From: Methylobacterium planeticum
Lineage (GTDB): Bacteria > Pseudomonadota > Alphaproteobacteria > Rhizobiales > Beijerinckiaceae
Direction: 5' to 3'
Assembly: GCF_008806345.1 (NCBI RefSeq)
Contig: NZ_VZZJ01000025.1
Span: 1-64,000, forward strand
DNA: 64,000 bases
Position 1 is the first letter of the stretch; each line of letters begins with the position of its first letter. The notes below the pieces were generated by a model that made no database searches, was not told the DNA's origin, and saw only the letters and a list, made by a program, of their open reading frames with translations. Below are positions 58,201-64,000 of this stretch, in pieces. Made by a program: the position numbers and the translations under genes.

Positions 58201-58347
58201 GAGGGCCCATTCGGACAGGTTGAAGCCGGACCCGAACCGGGCCGGGCCCTCCGTCTCGGGCGCCGCTTGCGGCCCGGGTAAGCCTCGGGTTCCGGGTGGG
58301 GTCCGGCCGGACGGGTCGCGGCCGGCGGTGTCGCGCGGATCGGGCAT
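55180..58347 (-). CDS. RND-family efflux permease (AcrB/MexB superfamily)
   Basis: Inner-membrane proton-driven pump, 1055 residues, with twelve helices and two large periplasmic loops. Visible blocks include LGREEDPPFAIKTMIVQANWPGAT, typical of the group that pairs with two adaptors, LLVDDAMITVEMMVARLE in helix 4 (the proton-relay Asp pair is reduced to DD) and GFVAILGILALVGIIIRNAVIL in the second half. Its ATG overlaps the adaptor-2 stop as TGATG. Last gene of a three-gene operon probably under the divergent TetR. Confidence 0.92.
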   Translation of the reverse strand: MPDPRDTAGRDPSGRTPPGTRGLPGPQAAPETEGPARFGSGFNLSEWALGHRSFVWFLMAVCLVAGALAYRGLGREEDPPFAIKTMIVQANWPGATIGDTLDQVTDRIEKELQQVNALDYVRSYTTPGQTTVFVQLRDTTKPNEIQPAFYQVRKRIGDIQGTFPQGVQGPFFNDEFGDVFGNVYGFTADGLTHRQLRDYVEGVRTEVLKVPNIGKTLLLGTQKETIYLDFATRKLAGFGIDLQALIRTLQAQNAISPSGVVQAGPERVSVRVSGQFSSEESLRDINLRFNDRFFRLSDVAEISRGYEDPPAALFRVDGKPAIGLAIAMRPNANLLHFGEDLKARMRLIEAKLPIGVGIHLISDQPRIVEEAVGGFTQALIEAVVIVLAVSFISLGWRAGLVVSISIPLVLAIVFVVMQIMGVTLQRISLGALIIALGLLVDDAMITVEMMVARLELGENLRKAATFAYTSTAFPMLTGTLVTVAGFLPIGFNGSSAGEYTYSLFVVIAASLLVSWVVAVLFAPLIGVTLLPKSMKTHSHEPGRLGRAFLAVLKLAMRFRWSTVLICVALMGASIFGMTHVQQQFFPSSDRNEVLVDFTLPQNATITETRAQMDRFEAGLKGDPDIERWSSYVGQGAVRFYLPLDQQLANAFFGQVVVVTKSLEARDRVMARLAERGKRDFVGTDVFVNPLSLGPPVGRPIQYRLSGPDMQVVREQALALADIVASDPHVGVPTLDWNEPGKVLRVKILQDKARQLGVTSQDIASILNGVVGGSAITQVRDSIYLVNVVGRARTVERTSLDTLQSLQVTLANGSVVPLLAFAKIDYDLEQPIVWRRDRVATLTVRGAIIDETQPPTVVAALKPRIDAFVTALPEGYALATGGAVEEAAKGQGPIAAVVPVMLLTMAVFLMIQLQSVQKLFLVFSVAPLGLIGVVPALLIPDKPMGFVAILGILALVGIIIRNAVILVSQIEECEAEGLGPWDAVVEATRHRMRPILLTAAAASLGMIPIAREVFWGPMAYAMIGGIIAATFLTLLFLPALYVGWYRIKAPPRARAR
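55183..55199. repeat. Alternating GC dinucleotide tract
   Basis: Seventeen bases of strict G/C alternation lie inside the region where the MarR and RND genes overlap tail to tail. Such tracts slip during replication and favour Z-DNA; a length change would alter both C-termini. Confidence 0.6.
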
Positions 58348-59720
58348 CAGAAGGACTCGTCGGAGAGCCGCACAACCTGGCCCTCGCTCAGGGAATGGAC
58401 GCCGGCGACGACGACGCGCTCGCCGGTGGCGAGCCCGGCGCTGATCGCCACGCGCTCGGGGGCGCGCTCGGCCACGGTGACGTCGCGGCGGGTGACGCCG
58501 GTGCCGGCGGCGTCGACGATCCAGACGCTGTCGCGGCCGCCCTCGCTGAGGAGCGCGGTGGCGGGGAGCGGGAAGCGCTCCTCCGTCGGCCGCGACAGGG
58601 AGACCGTGATGGTCGCCCCGAGGCGGAAGGCGGAGGGCGGGGCCTCCAGGGTCATCCGGATGCGGCGGGTGCGGGTCATCTGGTCGGCGAAGGGCGCGAC
58701 CTCGCGCACCCGGCCCAGCGCCGTCACCGCGGGGGCGCTCTGGAGCGAGACCGTGAAGCGGCCGTCCTTCGGCATCGCCCCGGCGAGGTCCTCCGGGATG
58801 TCGACCACCGCCTCGCGCTCCTCGGGGCGCGCCACGGTGACGACGGCCTGCCCGGCGCTCAGCACCTGCCCGACCTCGGCGATGCGCTGGGTCACGACGC
58901 CGTCGAAATCCGCCTTCAGCTCGGTGTAGCCCATCTGGTCGCGGGCCTTCTGCAGGCTCGACTGGGCCTGGGCCAGGCGGGCCTGGGCGGTGTCGCGGTT
59001 GGCGACCGCGCTGTCGAGCTGCGCCTGGGTGACGTTGCCGCCCTCCATCAGGCGGCGGGTGCGCGCCTCGGTGGCCCCGGCATTGTCGGCCTGGGCCCGG
59101 GCATCGGCGACGTCGGCCTCCGCCCGCACCAGGGCGAAGCGCGGCACGATCGGGTCGAGGGCGGCGAGGCGCTCGCCCTTGCGCACGATGTCGCCCATCG
59201 TGACGTCGCGGGCGACCACGCGCCCGCCGATCTGGAACCCGAGCTGCGACTGGTAGCGCGGCTCGACCGTCCCCGCGAAGGGACCGAACATCGCCGCGAC
59301 CACGGGCCTGGCCACCGTGAACAGCACCGGGCGCACGGGGGGCGCCTCCTGCTTCTCCTGCGCCTGGCAACCGGCCAGCGCCAGCGCGGCGAGGAGGGCG
59401 AGGGCGTGACGTGCCCGGCAGGCCGCGACGGGCCCCCTCTCCCGGCCGGGAGAGGGTTGGGGTGAGGGAGGCGACGTCTCCGGAGAGGTCGCACCCCTCA
59501 CCCGGTGCGCGTTCCGCGCACTCGACCTCTCCCGGACGGGAGAGGTGGGGCGCTCCACCCCGTCATTCCCGGGCGCTGCGAATGGCGCGGGCAGCGCGCC
59601 GCGCCCCCTCTCCCGTGCGGGAGAGGGCTGGGGCGAGGGATGCGCGTTCTCCGGAGAGGTCGCGATCCTGACCCGGTCGGCTCTCGCGGAGGCGACCTCG
59701 CTGGGACGGGACGGGCTCAT
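58347..59720 (-). CDS. RND adaptor lipoprotein with repeat-encoded N-terminus
   Basis: Periplasmic membrane-fusion subunit of the efflux pump: lipobox LALAGC, barrel-sandwich (VGDIVRKGERLAALDP-like), Ala/Gln coiled coil and beta-barrel. ATG 59720 overlaps the stop of adaptor 1 as ATGA. From that ATG the frame runs through repeat copies F and E before reaching the signal peptide, so the lipobox Cys would be residue 118 of 457. A GTG at 59501 inside copy E would put it at residue 45. The mature adaptor is intact. Which start is used is uncertain. Confidence 0.82.
   Translation of the reverse strand: MSPSRPSEVASARADRVRIATSPENAHPSPQPSPARERGRGALPAPFAAPGNDGVERPTSPVRERSSARNAHRVRGATSPETSPPSPQPSPGRERGPVAACRARHALALLAALALAGCQAQEKQEAPPVRPVLFTVARPVVAAMFGPFAGTVEPRYQSQLGFQIGGRVVARDVTMGDIVRKGERLAALDPIVPRFALVRAEADVADARAQADNAGATEARTRRLMEGGNVTQAQLDSAVANRDTAQARLAQAQSSLQKARDQMGYTELKADFDGVVTQRIAEVGQVLSAGQAVVTVARPEEREAVVDIPEDLAGAMPKDGRFTVSLQSAPAVTALGRVREVAPFADQMTRTRRIRMTLEAPPSAFRLGATITVSLSRPTEERFPLPATALLSEGGRDSVWIVDAAGTGVTRRDVTVAERAPERVAISAGLATGERVVVAGVHSLSEGQVVRLSDESF
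59433..59552 (+). repeat. Multi-hairpin palindromic repeat, copy E
   Basis: Short type as copy B. 5' hairpin CTCTCCCGGCCGGGAGAG, long arm GGGTGAGGG with CCCTCACCC around TCTCCGGAGA, variable hairpin GTGCGCG-TTC-CGCGCAC and 3' hairpin CTCTCCCGGACGGGAGAG. It lies inside the open frame of the adaptor lipoprotein. Confidence 0.88.
59603..59716 (+). repeat. Multi-hairpin palindromic repeat, copy F (decayed 3' half)
   Basis: 5' hairpin CTCTCCCGTGCGGGAGAG and the TCCGGAGAGGTCGC core are intact. The variable hairpin and 3' hairpin are eroded (CTGGGACGGGACGGG). It ends 4 bp from the ATG of the adaptor lipoprotein gene and is in its reading frame. Confidence 0.78.
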
Positions 59721-60874
59721 GGCGCGGCTCCCTGCTCGGCGGCGGCCACCGTCACGGTCTGGCCGGGGCGCAGGAACTGGATGCCCGCGATGACGACCTC
59801 CTCGCCCGGGGCGATCCCGGAATCGAGGGCGATGCTGTCGGAGCCGTAGCGGTCGATGACGACGAGGCGGGGCGACACCGTGCCGGTGCCCGGGTCGCGG
59901 ACCCAGACGGCGGGCTTGCGCTTCCAGCGGTAGAGGGCCGACCAGGGCAGCACGATGGCCTCGCGCGGGCCGAACCGGCCGCGCCCGATCACCACCGAGC
60001 CGAGGGTCATGGCCGCGGGGGTCTGCGCGATCCCGACCTTGACCCGGACGGTGCCGGAGGCGGGGTCGACGCTCGGGGAGATCTCCCGGACCGTGCCGGC
60101 CGCGGCCACCGCGGGGTCGGATTGCAGGGTGATCTCGACGGTCTTGGAATCGGGGGGCGTCGCCAGCAGCGCCTCGTAGACGTTGAAGACCGCGTCGCGG
60201 GCCCCGTCCTGGGCCAGGACGAGCACGGACTGGCCGGACTGCACCACCTGGCCGACCTCGAGGGAGCGGCTGAGGACGATGCCCTCCACCCCCGCCCGCA
60301 GCTCCGTGTAGGAGAACTGCTCCTGGGCCGTGCCGAGGGCGGCCCGGGCCGATTCCACCGCGGCCTGGGTGGTGCGCAGCTGCTGCTCGGCGTTGTCGTA
60401 GGCGGGGCGCGTGGTGTAGCCGCTGGCGAGGAGCGAATCCTGGCGCTTGAAGTTGAGCTTGGCCTGGGTCAGCAGCGCCTCGGCCGAGGTCAGCGCCGCC
60501 CGGGCGTTGTCGAGGTTCGCCCGCTGCTCCTGCGGATCGAGGTGCGCCAGCACCTGGTCGGCGGTGACGTGGTCGCCGACCTCGACGAGGCGGGCCGCGA
60601 TCTTGCCGTTCGTCCGGAACGCCACGTTGGTCTGGGCCTGGGCCTGGATGTCGCCCGTGATCACGATGTCGGCCGCGATCTGGCTCGGCTTGGCCGTGAC
60701 CGTGCGCACCAGCGTCCGGGCGGCGAGCGGCTGCTCCGCGGCGGCGGCCGGCCCGGCCGGGAGCGCGGCCAGGAGCGCGGCCAAGGGCGCGGCGAGAAGC
60801 GCGGCGCGGGGCAGGAGCAGGCGGAGCGGGCCGGTACGCCAGCGCGCACGATCCGGTTTTCCCTGGGCTGGCAC
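59717..60874 (-). CDS. RND efflux adaptor (HlyD/AcrA-type), first of two
   Basis: Periplasmic adaptor, 385 residues. Secretory signal (LLLPRAALLAAPLAALLAALPAG, cleavage near AAAAEQ), barrel-sandwich halves (VGDHVTADQVLAHLDP and LEVGQVVQSGQSVLVLAQ), coiled coil (about 100-170), beta-barrel and membrane-proximal domain (VVIAGIQFLRPGQTV). GTG 60874 follows GAGGTG at six bases. First gene of the adaptor1-adaptor2-permease operon, divergent from the TetR gene. Confidence 0.9.
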   Translation of the reverse strand: MPAQGKPDRARWRTGPLRLLLPRAALLAAPLAALLAALPAGPAAAAEQPLAARTLVRTVTAKPSQIAADIVITGDIQAQAQTNVAFRTNGKIAARLVEVGDHVTADQVLAHLDPQEQRANLDNARAALTSAEALLTQAKLNFKRQDSLLASGYTTRPAYDNAEQQLRTTQAAVESARAALGTAQEQFSYTELRAGVEGIVLSRSLEVGQVVQSGQSVLVLAQDGARDAVFNVYEALLATPPDSKTVEITLQSDPAVAAAGTVREISPSVDPASGTVRVKVGIAQTPAAMTLGSVVIGRGRFGPREAIVLPWSALYRWKRKPAVWVRDPGTGTVSPRLVVIDRYGSDSIALDSGIAPGEEVVIAGIQFLRPGQTVTVAAAEQGAAP

Positions 60875-60922
60875 GTCTCACACCTCGATTCGGGCCTATC
60901 GCCGGGCAGGCATAGAGGCTAT

Positions 60923-60950
60923 GTTACCGACCGTCCAGACGGTTTTTAAC
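60923..60950. promoter_or_regulatory. Probable TetR operator between efflux operon and regulator
   Basis: A 28-bp dyad: inner arms ACCGTC and GACGGT around CA, outer arms GTTA and TAAC, all sharing one centre (between 60936 and 60937). It lies in the 85-bp divergent region, 10 bp before the tetR ATG, so one bound dimer could repress both directions. Confidence 0.65.
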
Positions 60951-60959
60951 GGGAACGGG

Positions 60960-61523
60960 ATGACCAAGGCGCGCAGCCGGCGCGAGGATCGGCCGGAGAT
61001 CATCCTCGACGCCGCGGAGGCGCTGCTGCGCCGCTCGGGCAGCCGCACGCTGACGATCGACGCGGTGGCGGCGGAGGCGGGCCTGAGCAAGGGCGGCGTG
61101 CTGCACCATTACGCCTCGAAGGACGCGCTGGTGACGGCCCTCGCGGCCCGCAAGGTCCAGCGGATGATCGACGGCATCGCCGCCCGGGCGACGGCGCAGC
61201 CGGACGGCCCGGCGGCGCTGCCGCTCGCCCTGATCGCGCATGCGCGGGACGTCTACGCGGAGGAGTGCGGCTTCCCGGATTCCCTCCTGATCGCCTCGGC
61301 CGAGAACGCCGAGGCGGTGGCGGCCTTCCGTGCCTTCCTGGCCGAGCGGCTGGCGCAGATGCAGGGCGTCGAGGCGCGCCCGGGGGCGGGGTCGGCCCTG
61401 GTCTTCGCGATCCTCGGCCTGATGCTCAGCCGCTCCCTCGGGTTCCACCAGCTCGAGGGGCCGGACCTGGCGCGCCTGTTCGACGCCCTCGAGGCGCAGG
61501 CGCGGGCGCTGCCCGGGGCCTAG
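60960..61523 (+). CDS. TetR-family transcriptional regulator
   Basis: A 187-residue repressor. The helix-turn-helix ([21 protein letters not shown], about residues 33-53) is canonical; the C-terminal ligand domain is of the type with a TetR_C-like hydrophobic helix set. It is divergent from the RND efflux operon with the dyad operator between, the usual local-repressor arrangement. Its TAG stop shares a CTAG with the convergent histone-deacetylase-like gene. Confidence 0.9.
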   Translation: MTKARSRREDRPEIILDAAEALLRRSGSRTLTIDAVAAEAGLSKGGVLHHYASKDALVTALAARKVQRMIDGIAARATAQPDGPAALPLALIAHARDVYAEECGFPDSLLIASAENAEAVAAFRAFLAERLAQMQGVEARPGAGSALVFAILGLMLSRSLGFHQLEGPDLARLFDALEAQARALPGA

Positions 61524-62425
61524 GGGCCGGCCTCGGCCGCCATCGCCTCGAACACCAGGGCGTGGCGGGCCGCGATCGCCGCCGCGTCGCTGCCGTAGCC
61601 GCCGCCGATCACCGCCACCAGGGGGATGCCGCGGGCCCGCACGGCGGCGATCACGAAGCGGTCGCGGGCGGCGAGGCCCGCATCCGTCAGGGCGAGGCGC
61701 CCGAGCGTGTCGTCCCGGTGCGGGTCGACGCCGGCATTGTAGAACACGAGGTCGGGCGCCAGCGCGTCGAGGAGCGGCGGCAGGCGCCCGGCGAGCACCG
61801 CGAGGTAGGCCGCGTCGCCGAGCCCGTCCGCGAGGCCGATATCGAGGTCGCCCGCGATCTTGCGCACCGGGTAGTTCTTCTCGGCGTGGATCGAGAGGGT
61901 GAAGAGGTCGGGGGCGCAGACCAGGCAATCGGCGGTGCCGTCGCCCTGGTGCACGTCGCAATCGACCACCAGGGCCCGGCCGATCGCCCCCTCCCGCTGC
62001 AGGGCGCGGGCCGCCACCGCCACGTCGTTGAAGATGCAGAACCCCGCGCCCTGGGCCCGCCGGGCGTGGTGGCTGCCCCCCGCCGCGCTCCCGGCGAGGC
62101 CCTGCGCCAGGGCGAGCCGCGCCGCCGCGAGGGTGCCCCCCGCCGAGGCGCGGGCGCGGCGCGCCACCCCCGCATCGACCGGCAGGCCGATCTCCCGCTC
62201 GATCGCCCGCGGCACCGCGGCCGCCAGCACCGCCGCCACGTAGGCCGGATCGTGGACGAGGCCGAGCAGGGCGGCGGAGGCCGGCTCCGGCGTGACGAAC
62301 CCCGCCGGCACCAGGCCGCGCTCGGTGAGCCGCGCCGCGAGCTGCCCGTACTTGCCCATCGGGAAGCGGTGGCCCTCGGGCAGGCTCGCCTGGTAGGCCG
62401 GGTGATAGACGATCGGCGGGGTCAC
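61520..62425 (-). CDS. Histone deacetylase family protein
   Basis: Zinc-dependent deacetylase of the HDAC/AcuC/acetylpolyamine amidohydrolase superfamily, 301 residues. The active-site blocks are complete: [30 protein letters not shown] and [11 protein letters not shown]. Starts like [16 protein letters not shown] from GTG 62425, with GGAGA upstream. The substrate in bacteria is uncertain; polyamine or small acetylated amines are the known options. Confidence 0.88.
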   Translation of the reverse strand: MTPPIVYHPAYQASLPEGHRFPMGKYGQLAARLTERGLVPAGFVTPEPASAALLGLVHDPAYVAAVLAAAVPRAIEREIGLPVDAGVARRARASAGGTLAAARLALAQGLAGSAAGGSHHARRAQGAGFCIFNDVAVAARALQREGAIGRALVVDCDVHQGDGTADCLVCAPDLFTLSIHAEKNYPVRKIAGDLDIGLADGLGDAAYLAVLAGRLPPLLDALAPDLVFYNAGVDPHRDDTLGRLALTDAGLAARDRFVIAAVRARGIPLVAVIGGGYGSDAAAIAARHALVFEAMAAEAGP

Positions 62426-62623
62426 GCCGGGTCTCCGGGGGCGGCGGGGCGCGCGGGCATCGGCACGGGCGGGCGGGTCCTTGTAGCGCGGGACGCCGAG
62501 GGGCGGTCCGGCGCGTGTCATACGACTGATATGGCGCGGCTGTTAGGGGCCTCGGCCGGATGGGCGAAGGGCGCGTCCGCGCGCCGCGGGCCCGCCGCCC
62601 GCGCCTTCTGGAGGAGACCCCGC

Positions 62624-63772
62624 ATGAGCGGCACCGTCGAGACCGGCACCCTGCTGGCCCTGTCGCTCTGCGCCCTGCTCACCCTGGTCAACCTCGCGAG
62701 CCTCGCCCTCGCGGCCCGGCGCCTCGGGGCGCGCCGCGGCGCCTCGACCTTCCCGGCCGGCGCGCCGGTGTCCCTGGTGCGCCCGGTCCGCGGGATCGAG
62801 GCCTTCAGCGAGGAGATGCTGAGCCGCGGCTTCCGCCTCGACTACCCGGCCTACGAGCTGATCTTCTGCGTGGCGGATGCGGGCGATCCGATCCGGCCGC
62901 TCCTGCGCCGGCTGATCGCGCAGCATCCCGGGGTGCCGGCCCGCATCCTCGTCGGCGACGAGCGGATCAGCGACAACCCGAAGCTCAACAATTGCGTGCG
63001 CGGCTGGGAGGCGGCCCGGCACGACTGGATCGTGCTGGCCGATTCGAACGTGCTGATGCCGCCCGATTACCTGCAGCGCCTGCAGGCGGCGTGGCGGCCC
63101 GAGACCGGCCTCGTCTGCTCGACGCCGGTCGGCACCCGCCCGGACGGCTTCCTGGCGGAGGTCGAGTGCGCCTTCCTCAACACCCTGCAGGCCCGCTGGC
63201 AATATGCCGGCGAGGCCCTCGGCCTCGGCTTCGCGCAGGGCAAGAGCATGCTCTGGCACCGGCCCTTCCTGGAGGCGCGGGGCGGCATCCGGGCGCTCGC
63301 CGCCGAGATCGCCGAGGACGCCGCCGCGACGAAGCTCGTGCGCCGCGCCGGCCGCCGGGTCCACCTCGTCGAATCGCCCTTCGAGCAGCCGCTCGGGCGC
63401 CGCAGCCTCGGCGAGGTCTGGTCGCGGCAGCTGCGCTGGGCGCGGTTGCGCCGGGTCACCTTCCCGCTCTTCTTCGCCCCGGAGATCGGCACCGGCCCGC
63501 TCCTGCCCTTCGGCCTCGCCGGAGGCGCGGCCGGCACGCTGCCCGCCGCGCTCGGCCTCTGCGCCCTCGCCCTCGCCTGGTACGGCGCCGAGTACGCCCT
63601 CGCGGTCCGGGCCGGCTGGCACCGCTCCCCCCGCCTCCTCCTCGCCTTCCTGGCGCGGGATGCCCTGCTCCCGGCGATCTGGGCCGGCGCCTGGCTCCGC
63701 AGCGCCATCGTCTGGCGCGGCAACCCCATGACCATCCGCCCGAAACCCCCGCGCCGCCTGCGCGCGGCCTGA
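62624..63772 (+). CDS. GT21-type glycosyltransferase (ceramide glucosyltransferase-like)
   Basis: A 382-residue membrane glycosyltransferase. N-terminal helix (LLALSLCALLTLVNLASLAL), GT2 fold with the D1, D2 and D3 acidic sites (D2 in LADSNVLMP, D3 in AEIAEDAAATKL), the (Q/R)xxRW motif as QLRWAR, and two C-terminal helices. This pattern matches ceramide glucosyltransferases and their bacterial relatives, so a lipid acceptor is likely. GGAGGA precedes ATG 62624. Confidence 0.87.
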   Translation: MSGTVETGTLLALSLCALLTLVNLASLALAARRLGARRGASTFPAGAPVSLVRPVRGIEAFSEEMLSRGFRLDYPAYELIFCVADAGDPIRPLLRRLIAQHPGVPARILVGDERISDNPKLNNCVRGWEAARHDWIVLADSNVLMPPDYLQRLQAAWRPETGLVCSTPVGTRPDGFLAEVECAFLNTLQARWQYAGEALGLGFAQGKSMLWHRPFLEARGGIRALAAEIAEDAAATKLVRRAGRRVHLVESPFEQPLGRRSLGEVWSRQLRWARLRRVTFPLFFAPEIGTGPLLPFGLAGGAAGTLPAALGLCALALAWYGAEYALAVRAGWHRSPRLLLAFLARDALLPAIWAGAWLRSAIVWRGNPMTIRPKPPRRLRAA

Positions 63773-63810
63773 CCTCCCGGTGCCGGATCCGGCCCGGATG
63801 GCGCGGCGCA

Positions 63811-63943
63811 CCCCCTCCGGTGCGGGAGAGGTCTGCCCGCGGAGGGGACCGGGGAGAGTGAGGCGCGCTGTCCGGAGAGGTCGCACCCCTCACCCGGTCC
63901 GATGTCGCGCACTCGACCTCTCCCGGACGGGAGAGGTGGGGCG
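63811..63943 (+). repeat. Multi-hairpin palindromic repeat, copy G
   Basis: Long-type copy 38 bp after the GT21 stop. The 5' hairpin is shortened (CTCCGGTGCGGGAG), the core TCCGGAGAGGTCGCACCCCT and 3' hairpin are intact, and the variable hairpin (GTCCGATGTCGCGCAC) is no longer well paired. Confidence 0.8.
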
Positions 63944-63990
63944 CTGCGGTTCCCGGAGGATCAATCGGCAAGCGCTGGCAGCGCAACGGC

Positions 63991-64000
63991 ACCCCCTCGG
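63991..64000 (+). repeat. Possible start of a further repeat copy (H), cut by window
   Basis: The last ten bases (ACCCCCTCGG) match the beginning of copy G (ACCCCCTCCGG) except for one base. Only these bases are available. Confidence 0.35.

Overview
The window is very GC-rich, densely coded DNA of an alphaproteobacterium, most likely a Methylobacterium/Methylorubrum-type member of the Hyphomicrobiales. This is inferred from the gene families, from TTAA-N7-TTAA (CtrA-type) boxes in intergenic DNA, from a complete Tad/Cpa pilus block and from several chemoreceptors; no 16S or other decisive marker is present. No tRNA, rRNA, CRISPR array or transposase gene was recognised. Many genes start at GTG, and neighbours often overlap as ATGA, GTGA or TGATG.

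Layout. 1-7.3 kb: housekeeping genes (ftsK cut by the window edge, mtnA, a double-MaoC hydratase, ychF, pth, rplY). 7.6-11.4 kb: a chemoreceptor and a phosphohexomutase. 11.4-22.2 kb: the Tad pilus locus (CpaC-like accessory protein, flp pilin, cpaA to cpaF, tadB, tadC, and tadD on the other strand). 22.4-31.1 kb: aminopeptidase, GNAT acetyltransferase, M20 hydrolase, a copA-cueR copper operon with its CueR operator, a PhoR-like kinase and a UPF0104 membrane protein.

31.7-41.7 kb is the most unusual part: a one-strand run with overlapping or nearly touching genes. In transcription order it holds myo-inositol-1-phosphate synthase, an HD-fold protein, a SAM methyltransferase, a Gfo/Idh/MocA oxidoreductase, a divergent YcaO protein, an IolE-like TIM-barrel isomerase and a GT4 glycosyltransferase. 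After a block of palindromic repeats come a PIG-L deacetylase and a uracil-DNA-glycosylase-fold protein. The set looks like a biosynthetic pathway that makes inositol de novo, oxidises or rearranges it, activates an amide or carboxylate (YcaO), methylates, glycosylates and perhaps deacetylates. I know of no described pathway with this composition.

42-54.5 kb: lytic transglycosylase, an EmrAB-type exporter, an HdeD-like membrane protein, a class A penicillin-binding protein with a nuclease-like tail, a CHASE3-type chemoreceptor, AMP nucleosidase, TrmO and an SGNH hydrolase. 54.6-61.5 kb: MarR regulator, a three-gene RND efflux operon and its divergent TetR regulator with an operator between them. 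61.5-63.8 kb: a histone-deacetylase-family protein and a GT21-type glycosyltransferase.

Cutting across this is a family of about 115-135 bp multi-hairpin palindromic repeats: seven recognisable copies plus the start of an eighth, all in one orientation. They break up the putative biosynthetic operon, and two copies lie inside the open reading frame of an RND adaptor lipoprotein, whose N-terminus is now encoded by repeat DNA.
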